A stretch of DNA of 64,000 nt from Hydractinia symbiolongicarpus (lineage: Eukaryota; Cnidaria; Hydrozoa; Anthoathecata; Hydractiniidae): positions 11,098,001 through 11,162,000 of the forward strand of contig NC_079882.1 in the NCBI RefSeq assembly GCF_029227915.1. The letters run 5' to 3'. The translations under genes and the position numbers were made by a program. This document shows positions 23,260 to 32,046 of the stretch, piece after piece (positions within the stretch are counted from its first letter, which is position 1; every line of letters starts with the position of its first letter). The notes beneath the pieces are model-generated. The model did no database searches and was not told the origin of the DNA. It saw nothing but the letters and a program-made list of their open reading frames with translations.

Positions 23260-24732
23260 AGGGGAACTCCAGTAAAAATCACTTTTCTTTTTTTTGTTTG
23301 TTTTATACGTACTCAGAAAAGCATAAGAAATAAAAAAAAACTTACTTTACTTGTTTTTCTTATTTAAAATTGTTGTACAAGCCTTCGCATATTCAATTTT
23401 TTTCTCATAAAAAACAGACAGGTGCGATTTCATTTCGGACTGGACCCGATTATAAATAATGACATCACATCGTGCAGAAAGTTTAAGCAAGCGCATGTTA
23501 AGACCTATAAATACAGCTTACATTAAATCGCTTTTTGTATGTAATTTACGTTTAAATCTTTAAAAAATGGTTAGTTGCTCTGTGTTTCTATGTACCGATT
23601 GATCAGAGAAGTGTAAAGAAGTAAGTTTTCACAGAATCCCGTCTGTGAAAAAGAAAGAACTCAAAAACGACTAAACAAAATACGTCGTGCAGGTGATCTA
23701 CCAAGCGATCAAAGTTTTTATATTTGGTTGGTGCACTTCACAGATAGTTCTTTTAAAAGATATCTGCAGGAAATAAACTTCCATATTAAGATACTCTGCA
23801 ACTTTGTAAAAATGCTATTTTAGCTAGTGAACGCGATTAAAGTTTCTCATTTCTTCTCATCTCAATATTTGTACTTATATCCACAGAACTGAACCAAATA
23901 ACGTTTTGTACATTTTTATATTAAATAAGAGAACATTATACGAATTTCCAATACAAACACCGACAAAAAAGCTTTCTAGTTACACATGTATCTTTTGTAG
24001 CGCTCAAGTTTCTATTCTTTGTTTTTCAAAAAAGAAGCTTTTTTGATGGAAGGACATGCCAAGTATTTTCAGGGGGTAAATGTACCCATTTTCTTCAATC
24101 TTTGTAACTTTATAACGGCTGCATGTAATGCTGATAATGCAGTTTCTAAAACAGCTTTGTCAAAACAACCACTTGTAAGTCAGTAGCTTCTCCAACACAT
24201 TTATGACCTACCATAATCATAAGATTGATTTTTATTTATACAATAATAATACCCCGTTTTACCAACTTATCTAGACCCGAACATTATTTGATTTTATATC
24301 ACGCATTTCAATGGTCCTCCATCACGGAGAAAATTCAACGTTACATAAAATTTGTTTACATTTGTGCGCAAAAAAAGCGCGTGCAGAGGAAAAATATTGC
24401 TGAACTGTGAAAAAAATAAATTGGCTTGTAAAGTATGAAAGATTTTTTAATGAAGCAAATGATAAAGTTTTTTGACGAAAAGAATGTTAAAAAAAGCGAT
24501 TAAGTATATTTATTTCTTAAAAAAAAAAATATTTTGCTAAGAACGTTGCTTGAGCCAGTAAAAGACACCTCATCACTTTGCATCATTATTAATTTCTCCC
24601 TTGTGAGACAGAAGAGGTTCGAAGTCGTGTGGCTGTAGCTTTGTAAAGTCTTTTTCATGAAGAGAATTATCCGATTCTATGTTTTATATAACATTTTTTT
24701 TTTAAAGATTTTTTTTTCACTGGAGTGCTCCT
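23260..24732 (+). mobile_element. Kolobok/T2-like DNA transposon with TTAA ends
   Basis: TTAA (23256-23259) is followed by AGGGGAACTCCAGTAAAAAT. At the other end AGTGCTCCT is followed by TTAA (24733-24736), so that read inward both ends are AGG(G/A)(G/-)xACTCCAGT. TTAA duplications with TTAAAGGRR ends are a hallmark of Kolobok/T2-type elements, and members of that superfamily carry THAP domains. A broken THAP domain lies inside at 23567-23775. The length is 1,473 bp, too short for an intact autonomous copy. Confidence 0.7.
23567..23775 (+). pseudogene. Degenerate THAP zinc-finger domain
   Basis: The plus-strand frame starts ATG at 23567 and reads MVSCSVFLCTD, stop, SEKCKEVSFHRIPSVKKK. After a second stop or frameshift it continues RRAGDLPSDQSFYI, then VHFTDSSFKRYL. 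The spacing (C-x4-C, then F/H-R-I-P, then C-x2-H with HF and SFKR) is that of a THAP domain, the DNA-binding C2CH finger of P-element and Kolobok-type proteins. The third cysteine position reads W, and at least two stops interrupt the frame, so it is not functional. Confidence 0.65.
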
Positions 24733-24736
24733 TTAA

Positions 24737-25740
24737 CTAAGTTTTCTTTGAGATATTAAAATTGAGTTTTTTATATAATAATTTTTCAGTGCAACCCGAA
24801 TTAAAATCAACCAATATGCATAAAGCCAGCATGGCCACATCTAACATTAAAGAAGAAAAGATTTCCCAATAATGATCACGTGAGCAAAGAACAATAGAAG
24901 TTCTTGCCTTAAAGTATTGTCCAAATTTCTTTCATACAAGACAAAAAATATCTTCGGATCAATTGTATTTCAAGTGGCAAAAAGTATTCCTACTACTAAA
25001 GTGAACACACAGCACTATTTGTCTTTCTTTAAAAAATAAGCTTACTCAAAATAATTAACAAAATTCAATCTAGCTCAGGCTACAGAAATATAATTATATG
25101 CTTAACTCAGATATCTTTGAATAGATGACGTACACTGTCTCTTTTTTTCAAAAATAAATATAAATGTGCCAGCTCTTTCAGAACATGTATTCAGTATGGA
25201 ATTAGCTGCATTTCATGTTGGTGGAAATTATATTTAAAAAAATATTCTCTTTATTTAAAAAATCAACCCTGGCCTACTTTTCCACCACATCAGATTTTAA
25301 AAACTAACGTTTTCCTCAAAAAATTATTTTTTAATCTTTTTATAAAATTATTATTCAGCAGATAATTGAAAAAAACAACAACACCTATTTAAACTTTTTA
25401 ATAGGAAATTTCCACAGTTAATGTGTACCATTAATAGCATGGCTTTCCAATGAATGGCTGTAATAAGTATTATGACAATCAACAGCGTAAGTTATTGTTG
25501 CCAGATATTGTATACTGGAAAGAATCAATTTTTATATGTAAATTATACCTATTATCATCATTTTCCTCAAAAAGTTATTTTTTGGTCTTATAACAGCAGA
25601 TCACTGAGAATTTACGGAACTAAAAATCTTGTGGTAACATTTTCAAAATTAAAAATCTTGATTTTGTAAACATTAAATGCACAAATCCTAACAAATTATA
25701 AATCTTTTTAAAATAAATTGGAATGATCATCTGTTTTAAA
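24737..25740. other. Cargo stretch, nothing identified
   Basis: AT-rich. Two short segments share ATTTTCCTCAAAAA(A/G)TTATTTTT (about 25311-25332 and 25560-25581), suggesting a small internal duplication. No exon was recognised. Confidence 0.3.
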
Positions 25741-25746
25741 ACATCA

Positions 25747-26010
25747 ATGCACATGCATCTTGCCCACGAAAAAAAGAATTGTATGGAGCAAAAGATTGAA
25801 ATGGAATTAGAGTTTAAAAAAGAATGTCTTTTAGTAAGGAACACAATCGTTACGAGAAAATATAACCTGCTGTGAAAAGATAATCTGCGGCCATGTTGAG
25901 GGGCAGATTGACACGGCAAACGAAATAGTAGATGATTGCAGTGAATACAACATCGTACGACATAGCCCTCCCTTTGTCATGTATTCCTGCAGTATATATT
26001 TGCTATAGGT
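25747..26010 (+). pseudogene. Coding-like remnant in two frames, unrecognised
   Basis: An ATG at 25747 opens a lysine/glutamate-rich stretch (HEKKNCMEQKIEMELEFKKE, then VTRKYNLL) that stops near 25873. The overlapping next frame continues CEKIICGHVEGQIDTANEI, then VDDCSEYNIVRHSPPFVMYS, and stops near 26008. Such a neat hand-over suggests one former reading frame with a single frameshift. I do not recognise the protein. Confidence 0.3.
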
Positions 26011-26550
26011 TACTTCTACCGACAAAACAATGTGTTAATATATTTAACACTTTTAAACCATTCAATAAGTGAATACTAAAAATTAAAAAATTGGATGCGC
26101 AAATTCTCCAATATAGATTCATGCGTGTTGTTTTTTTCATGGAATTCCTGGTAAAATGTGCATATGTTTTACAGTGATAGTCTTGATCTCTAGTTCTGAT
26201 TCACTGGTGGGACTGTCAAGATTGAGGCCCTGGACGCCTCTTCAATTTTAATCTTTAATAGATCCCAGTATTGTCATACCATCAGTGAGTCAAACCTTTT
26301 GAGCCATCGAATTATTTTTATAGATATTTTCTGATACCTCAATATTTCAGCTTTCCTTTCAGGCTGCATCCTTTTCATTTCTGAAAAGACAACCGATAGC
26401 CAATGATATATTGTAGTAATGTTGTGTATGGTAATAATTGAGATTTACTTTTAAAATTTCAGAATATAGGTCTATACTTCAAGTTTAAGTATTTTCCAGG
26501 TTATTTGAAACCCTGGTTTGTGTAAAGGAGGAAATCTCGAGGTTACTTGT

Positions 26551-26720
26551 GGGGCCGTAGATTAGTGGTTATAGCTCTCGTACTCTGACCGGGGCTCAAT
26601 TCCTCTTGACGGAGATTCAACATGGGTGAGTGAATCTGAATGTTACCATAGCCCCGGTTTAATTGGTTACCAGAAGTTCAGAATAAAAGAAGTGAAGTTT
26701 ATTCAAAAGAAATACCACAG
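26551..26720 (+). mobile_element. tRNA-derived SINE
   Basis: An A-box-like TAGATTAGTGGTTATAGC begins at 26558, and a B-box-like GGCTCAATTCC lies near 26593, about the spacing found in tRNA genes. A non-tRNA body follows (CCATAGCCCCGGTTTAATTG, then AGAAGTTCAGAATAAAAGAA). It lacks the stems of a functional tRNA. Internal Pol III promoter boxes followed by a unique body are the standard SINE layout. The 3' end is approximate. Confidence 0.6.
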
Positions 26721-26952
26721 CCCATTTATCTTTTATCATTCAGCACAGTGGGTGTTCTTTTTAACTTACTAATTACAGGCTTTTTATTAGTAGCTAGCTA
26801 AACATTGGCTTTATAGTAAAAATAAATATACAGCTACTTTACCACCGAAAGCCTTAATACAAGCTGGAATTCAGAATTGACAGTTCTTTATGCATTTCAA
26901 GCCTTCAAAGAGTGGAAACACTTTGAACGATAGCTGGCATCCAAATTACATA

Positions 26953-27300
26953 AGGCGGACGTCACAAATATCTGGTGTTAGAGTCATTTGAGCACCAAAA
27001 ATAAAGTCGGTTGGTAGATCGGCGAATGATAACTCAAAAATATCCAACCATCCAGCCATTAACGCGCGCCATTAAATTGCCGATGTTTAATGATAACTTT
27101 GGCACCTCCGGCAGTTTCCGCGTGAACACTTTTCACATTTTAAAGCGAAGCACAACAATCGCTGCAATTGCTGTGGAGAGACAACAAGCGTATAATATTG
27201 TTTGTCATTTTAGTTTTTCCGACTCAGTATATCAAAAATTTTGATCAAAAATTAGGGTCAGTCGGGTGACTCTAACACCAAATATTTGTGACGTCCGCCT
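26953..27300 (+). mobile_element. 348-bp MITE with 34-bp inverted ends
   Basis: The left end is AGGCGGACGTCACAAATATC and continues with GGTGTTAGAGTCA. The right end is its complement with one mismatch. The interior has no transposase. The 77-codon open frame at 27011-27244 lies within it and is not considered a gene. The flanks (ATA and AAT) do not give a clear target duplication. Confidence 0.75.
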
Positions 27301-27317
27301 AATCATTAATAAATAAA

Positions 27318-27446
27318 TACTGACCGGTTTTGATAACGTACTGTGAAATACAAAGCCTGGCTCAAAAGTACAGACCGAGCTTGTGAGGTCTGTGCCCCTG
27401 ACAAATGGCTTTGTATTTTACAGGGCAGAATCAAAACCGGTCAGTA
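27318..27446 (+). mobile_element. Small foldback MITE
   Basis: 129 bp that folds on itself: TACTGACCGGTTTTGAT at the left and ATCAAAACCGGTCAGTA at the right. There is a second paired block (GTGAAATACAAAGCC with GGCTTTGTATTTTAC). Confidence 0.75.
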
Positions 27447-27522
27447 GCCATTTTATAGCTGAAATCTATTCTCATCTTTAAAACAACAATCAAATTTTGC
27501 ACATGATTAGATGGAATACCAA

Positions 27523-28329
27523 TACATGGAATCACTCCTGATATTTACTTGCCCACGCATCAAGTGATTATGTAATGCCCGATGCGCACGCAGAAATGGA
27601 GGTAAATATGTAAACAAACTAATCTGAAACAGTCAGGGATAACCGTAAATTAGGCTATCACGCCAAATTAGGCTAGTAGCTTAGTTAGGAGATTTTTCAT
27701 AGACTATTTAGGCGAGTATCTCCTATTTAGGCGATTTGCTATCTTCTTTGTTAAATATAACGGAAACGACATATAGTTGCGCCATGTTTTTTTGGCTATC
27801 CAGTGGCCTGTCAAGTCGTCTTTGGTCAAGTAAAATTTCATGTAATTTGCTTCGCGGAACTAAAAATTATATGTCAAAAGTCTTTGGATCGGCTAATTAG
27901 ACGAGAAATAGTCTATTTAGGCTATGCGCCACCATGTTGAAAATATGCGCGCGGGAAATTTAGCCTTTGTTCAGAAGCAACCGTGGCCGTAAAAAAAAGA
28001 AGCCGTATCACAGCGCATGCGTTCTAAATCAAAACAAACTAAACGCTATTTCTTCTGACAGCGCAAATAATAAAGAAAAATATATTTGGACCATCAAAAA
28101 GGGGTTCTATAGAATGTTTTTAGCTAATAAAATCATTGCGACTATGTAACAGAACAGCGATAGGCAGCAAAAACCATGTTGATAGCCTAATTAGGAGAGA
28201 TAAATCGCCTAAATAGGCTATCGTAGACTAATTAGACTATCATAGCCTAATTTGCGGTTATCCCTGACTGAGAAAAGTTACCTCAATTTCTGCGCGCGCA
28301 GAAAAAATACGGCACTATAATTGAGTGTA
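27523..28329 (+). mobile_element. DNA transposon family M2, copy A, with an element nested inside
   Basis: The outer ends are related to copy B at 34253-35235: left TACATGGAATCACTCCTGAT, right ACTATAATTGAGTGTA. Near its centre is an inverted pair (GCAGAAATGGAGGTAA and TTACCTCAATTTCTGC). The 641-bp insertion at 27630-28270 is absent from copy B at the equivalent position, so copy B acts as an empty site. Confidence 0.6.
27630..28270 (+). mobile_element. Nested element with CAGTCAGGGATAACCG ends and TTAGGC motifs
   Basis: 641 bp. The inverted ends are 29 bp (CAGTCAGGGATAACCGTAAA and the matching right end, one mismatch). Many copies of ATTTAGGC, TTAGGCTA or their complements lie just inside both ends (27650-27735, 27890-27930 and 28185-28250), as expected of subterminal protein-binding repeats in hAT-like transposons. 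No clear target duplication and no transposase. Confidence 0.65.
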
Positions 28330-28466
28330 TGGCAAATTTTAATCCACAACTACTTAAATTAGAATGTACAGTTCAAATTTTAAAGGGAGAAGAAAACGTT
28401 CGAAATTACGTTAAAAACGAACCAACCAAAAAGGGTATTTGTTTCAGTTATTTTAAACCGACTTAC

Positions 28467-28716
28467 CCTTCCAAACATTCCAAGTCAGCTCTTCGTCTGA
28501 ATCAAATGTCTTTTCGCATGTTACGCAGAAGCAAATTGTATGTTCAGCAGTGGCTTTTACTTCTACTTTTTGCTCATGAGCAATCAGAGCTCTTACAGCC
28601 AACGTTCCATGTGATCCAGATGTTGGAAGCCCACGCTGGGAAAGGAAAAATTGAAGTTCAGCCATAGAAAGTTCTAAAAAATTCTGCAAACATTTAATAT
28701 CTTTAACCGAAGCCAT
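28467..28716 (-). CDS. First exon of a SAP-domain protein
   Basis: The minus-strand ATG at 28716 opens MASVKDIKCLQNFLELSMAE. Residues from about 14 to 45 fit a SAP motif: LSMAELQFFLSQRGLPTSG is followed by a GTLAVRALIAHEQ helix, matching the helix-extended loop-helix pattern (L-x2-L...GL-x2-G-x3-L-x2-R). The segment ends at a strong donor (G/GTAAGT at 28466). SAP domains bind AT-rich DNA and also occur at the N terminus of transposon-encoded proteins in invertebrates. The exon lies about 1.1 kb inside the right arm, pointing inward. No downstream exon was securely joined; the decayed exons at 15175-14271 are on the same strand and are candidates. The overlapping plus-strand frame at 28329-28667 is its shadow. 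Confidence 0.55.
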
Positions 28717-28919
28717 CAAGCTCACTTGATTTAACTTTTTAGGTTTTTTAATTAATTAAAAGTAAAATATATAAGAATTGATTAAAAATTAACTTGTATA
28801 AACAGAAAAACCACGCGACCACATAAACTTCGCATCCCTGCTAGCAGCGGTGTTGTATTTTGTCATAGTGATTACCCAGAATGCTTTGCGCAACCGTGAA
28901 AGATCTACCGTTAATGATC

Positions 28920-29040
28920 GATTAGGCCCCTGGGGGCTTATTTGTCAAAATGGGTTTTGGGGGACGGGGCTTATTTGGGAGGGGCGTGGCGGGGGGTTAA
29001 ATGGGAGGGGACTTATAAAATTATGCAAAAGTCTTAGTGT
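28920..29040 (+). repeat. G-rich repeat (GGGGCTTATTTGGGAGGGG type)
   Basis: Repeats of GGGGCTTATTTG and GGGAGGGG. The complement of a similar sequence occurs at 47945-48045 in the sirtuin intron (CCCCTCCCTT, then AATAAGCTCCCC). It is a dispersed simple or mobile repeat. Confidence 0.5.
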
Positions 29041-29111
29041 GCTAAAAAATAAAAACAACAATTTTAATAAACACAACATATATTTCTAAAAGTATAATAA
29101 AAACAAACACT

Positions 29112-29290
29112 AATCGATCTCAATATCACTATTGCCTTCTTCGTCCTCGTCTACGATCGTCTCTAAGGGAGCCGCATCAATCATTTCCTCCGGCATCTGG
29201 GATAAATGGGTTGTCTTCCGTCTCGTTTACCAGTTGTATTTGTTCATTGAGCATTGAGGGTATTTCGAACTCGTTGGGTGAGCGCAGAAG
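29112..29290 (-). pseudogene. Acidic C-terminal coding remnant beside the right arm
   Basis: Minus strand: one frame reads FEIPSMLNEQIQLVNETED, then NPFIPDAGGND and a stop. The next frame continues MPEEMIDAAPLETIVDEDEE, then GNSDIEID and a stop at 29112. The compatible composition suggests one protein tail split by a frameshift. It abuts the partial third copy of the arm's inner sequence at 29268-29455. The protein is not recognised; a transposon protein is plausible from position. Confidence 0.35.
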
Positions 29291-29455
29291 AACACAAGAT
29301 GTGAAATTGAAAAGGAATATTTAGACGAGTCTCCTAAATTTGCTTCTTTGTATGTGATATTATGATGAACACTGGCAAATCAACGTTTATGCCTTGTTTA
29401 TCTGCCAACTACACTTGATTTACTGAGAAAAAGCTCTTTGTAGGATGTAAACATA
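29268..29455 (+). repeat. Diverged third copy of the inner arm sequence
   Basis: About 190 bp at roughly 75-80% identity to 29868-30058. Examples are CGTTGGGTGAGCGCAG against CGTTGGGTAAGCGCAG, and GATATTATGATGAACACTGG against GATATTATGATGACCACTGG. It has the same orientation as the right arm and lies 0.6 kb inside it, without any minisatellite. Confidence 0.7.
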
Positions 29456-29805
29456 TCCAAATTTAGTTTTGCTTCACCCAGTGAACGGCTATCATGAATT
29501 GCGTTTGAACATATAAACTACATTGAAAAGGCTTCATTTATTTTTTCCATGAAGACTTTTGTAGTGTTTTCGCAAATACTAAACACGGTAGAGCAATTTT
29601 AAAGTAACAATTTCTGCACATAAAAATTATGAAGTATGGATGACATTACACACTGGTTGCTCACGTTCCAGCTCAAAGATAGAAATTTCGACTATTCTTT
29701 CATAAAACCGCAACTAGACATTCAACAATCAAGAGCAAAATTAATATCCCCAAAGTAACTTGTGAGGAATTGACGATTGATGTATGAATACAAAGCATAA
29801 TAGTG

Positions 29806-32038
29806 AACACTCATGGTATTTAGGACATACATTGCTTGCAATGTATTCTCTAAGGCTCAAACAAACGGATCATGTCTCGTTGGGTAAGCGCAGTAAAACA
29901 CAGGATGTGAAATTGAAAATGAATATTTAGGCGTGTCTGCTAAATTTGTTTCTTTGTCTCTGATATTATGATGACCACTGGCGAATCGGCCATCATCCCT
30001 TGCTTATCTACCAACTACAAGTGATGTACTGATAAGAATCTCTTTGTGCGAAGATGTCACGATAATTTTTCGTTTGTATATAGTGCGAGACCATTATGAA
30101 CGCCTCTTTACTACAGAGAAATACACTCTACTACAGGCTACTACACTCTACTACAGAGAAATGCGCTTTACTACAGAGAAATACATTCTACTACGCTCTA
30201 CTACACGCTACTACACTCTACTACAGAGAAATACGCTTTACTACAGAGAAATACATTCTACTACGCTCTACTACACGCTACTACACTCTACTACAAGCTA
30301 CTACAGGCTACTACACTCTACTACAGAGAAATACGCTTTACTACAGAGAAATACATTCTACTACGCTCTACTACACGCTACTACGCTCTACTACAGAGAA
30401 ATTCGCTTTACTACAGAGAAATACGCTCTACTACGCTCTACTACATGCTACTACGCTCTACTACAGAGAAATACGCTTTACTACAGAGAAATACATTCTA
30501 CTACGCTCTACTACACGCTACTACACTCTACTACAAGCTACTACAGGCTACTACACTCTACTACAGAGAAATACGCTTTACTACAGAGAAATACATTCTA
30601 CTACGCTCTACTACACGCTACTACGCTCTACTACACGCTACTACACTCTACTACAGAGAAATACGCTTTACTACAGAGAAATACATTCTACTACGCTCTA
30701 CTACACGCTACTACACTCTACTACAAGCTACTACAGGCTACTACACTCTACTACAGAGAAATACGCTTTACTACAGAGAAATACATTCTACTACGCTCTA
30801 CTACACGCTACTACGCTCTACTACACGCTACTACACTCTACTACAGAGAAATACGCTTTACTACAGAGAAATACATTCTACTACGCTCTACTACGCGCTA
30901 CTACACTCTACTACAGGCTACTACAGGCTACTACACTCTACTACAGAGAAATTCGCTTTACTACAGAGAAATACATTCTACTACGCTCTACTACACGCTA
31001 CTACACTCTACTACAAGCTACTACACGCTACTACACTCTACTACAGGCTACTACACTCTACTACAGAGAAATACGCTTTACTACAGAGAAATACATTCTA
31101 CTACGCTCTACTACACGCTACTACACTCTACTACACGCTACTACACTCTACTACAGAGAAATACGCTTTACTACAGAGAAATACATTCTACTACGCTCTA
31201 CTACGCGCTACTACACTCTACTACAGGCTACTACAGGCTACTACACTCTACTACAGAGAAATACGCTTTACTACAGAGAAATACGCTCTACTACGCTCTA
31301 CTACATGCTACTACACTCTACTACAGAGACATTCGCTTTACTACAGAGAAATACGCTCTACTACAGAGAAATACGCTCTACTACACTCTACTACAAGCTA
31401 CTACACTCTACTACAAGCTACTACAGGCTACTACACTCTACTACAGAGAAATGCGCTTTACTACAGAGAAATACATTCTACTACGCTCTACTACACGCTA
31501 CTACACTCTACTACAGAGAAATACGCTTTACTACAGAGAAATACATTCTACTACGCTCTACTACACGCTACTACACTCTACTACAAGCTACTACAGGCTA
31601 CTACACTCTACTACAGAGAAATACGCTTTACTACAGAGAAATACATTCTACTACGCTCTACTACACGCTACTACGCTCTACTACAGAGAAATTCGCTTTA
31701 CTACAGAGAAATACGCTCTACTACGCTCTACTACATGCTACTACGCTCTACTACAGAGAAATACGCTTTACTACAGAGAAATACATTCTACTACGCTCTA
31801 CTACACGCTACTACACTCTACTACAAGCTACTACAGGCTACTACACTCTACTACAGAGAAATACGCTTTACTACAGAGAAATACATTCTACTACGCTCTA
31901 CTACAGGCTACTACACTTGTGCTTTATGGAGAATAGCACATCATTATCTCCACAAGGCTTGGGAACGTACATAGGTCTAACACATGTTGAATACTATATC
32001 TCCTTTATATTCAGGAAGTAATACGTGGACGACTTACC
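29806..32038 (-). repeat. Right inverted arm of the giant element
   Basis: Inverted counterpart of 9892-12226. The inner unique part is about 29806-30106, the minisatellite 30107-31916 and the outer tip 31917-32038. The arm is about 100 bp shorter than the left one because of the minisatellite length. Confidence 0.85.
30107..31916 (-). repeat. 10-bp minisatellite, about 180 units, right arm
   Basis: Complement of the left array (units CTACTACACT, CTACTACAGG, CTACTACGCT and CAGAGAAATAC-type in 10-bp register). The plus strand is open in all three frames for 500-640 codons, encoding monotonous LLHSTTEKYALLQRNTFYY-like peptides. This follows from the unit lacking stop codons on this strand. Confidence 0.9.
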
Positions 32039-32046
32039 GTGACTTT
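32039..32046. repeat. Right 8-bp target site duplication (GTGACTTT)
   Basis: Directly follows the outer end of the right arm (GACTTACC) and is identical to 9884-9891. Confidence 0.9.

Larger units (their letters stand above)
9892..32038. mobile_element. 22,147-bp foldback-like DNA transposon or composite element
   Basis: The ends are inverted copies of each other: the outer end reads GGTAAGTCGTCCACGTATTA on the left, and its reverse complement closes the right end. Both are flanked by the same 8-bp direct repeat. Each arm is over 2 kb, with a unique outer tip of about 120 bp, a long 10-bp minisatellite and a unique inner part of about 290 bp. About 17.6 kb lies between the arms. Foldback elements such as Drosophila FB and sea-urchin TU have long inverted arms containing tandem repeats, and DNA transposon groups with 8-bp duplications include hAT, P and Zisupton-type elements. 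No intact transposase was found, so the class is unresolved. The cargo holds many older nested insertions, so this may be a genomic segment mobilised between two inverted foldback arms. Confidence 0.8.

Noticed and set aside
27011-27244. 77-codon plus-strand frame
   Set aside because: It lies inside a MITE defined by 34-bp inverted ends, with no recognisable protein.
28329-28667. 112-codon plus-strand frame
   Set aside because: It is antisense to the SAP-domain exon, which has a proper start, domain pattern and donor.
30044-32021. Three overlapping plus-strand frames of 509-641 codons
   Set aside because: All three frames of the same repeat are open at once, which shows openness comes from the repeat unit rather than from coding selection.
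9892-32038. Interpretation as a Polinton or virus-derived giant element
   Set aside because: The 8-bp rather than 6-bp target duplication, and the absence of any DNA polymerase, integrase, protease or capsid-like coding sequence, do not support it.
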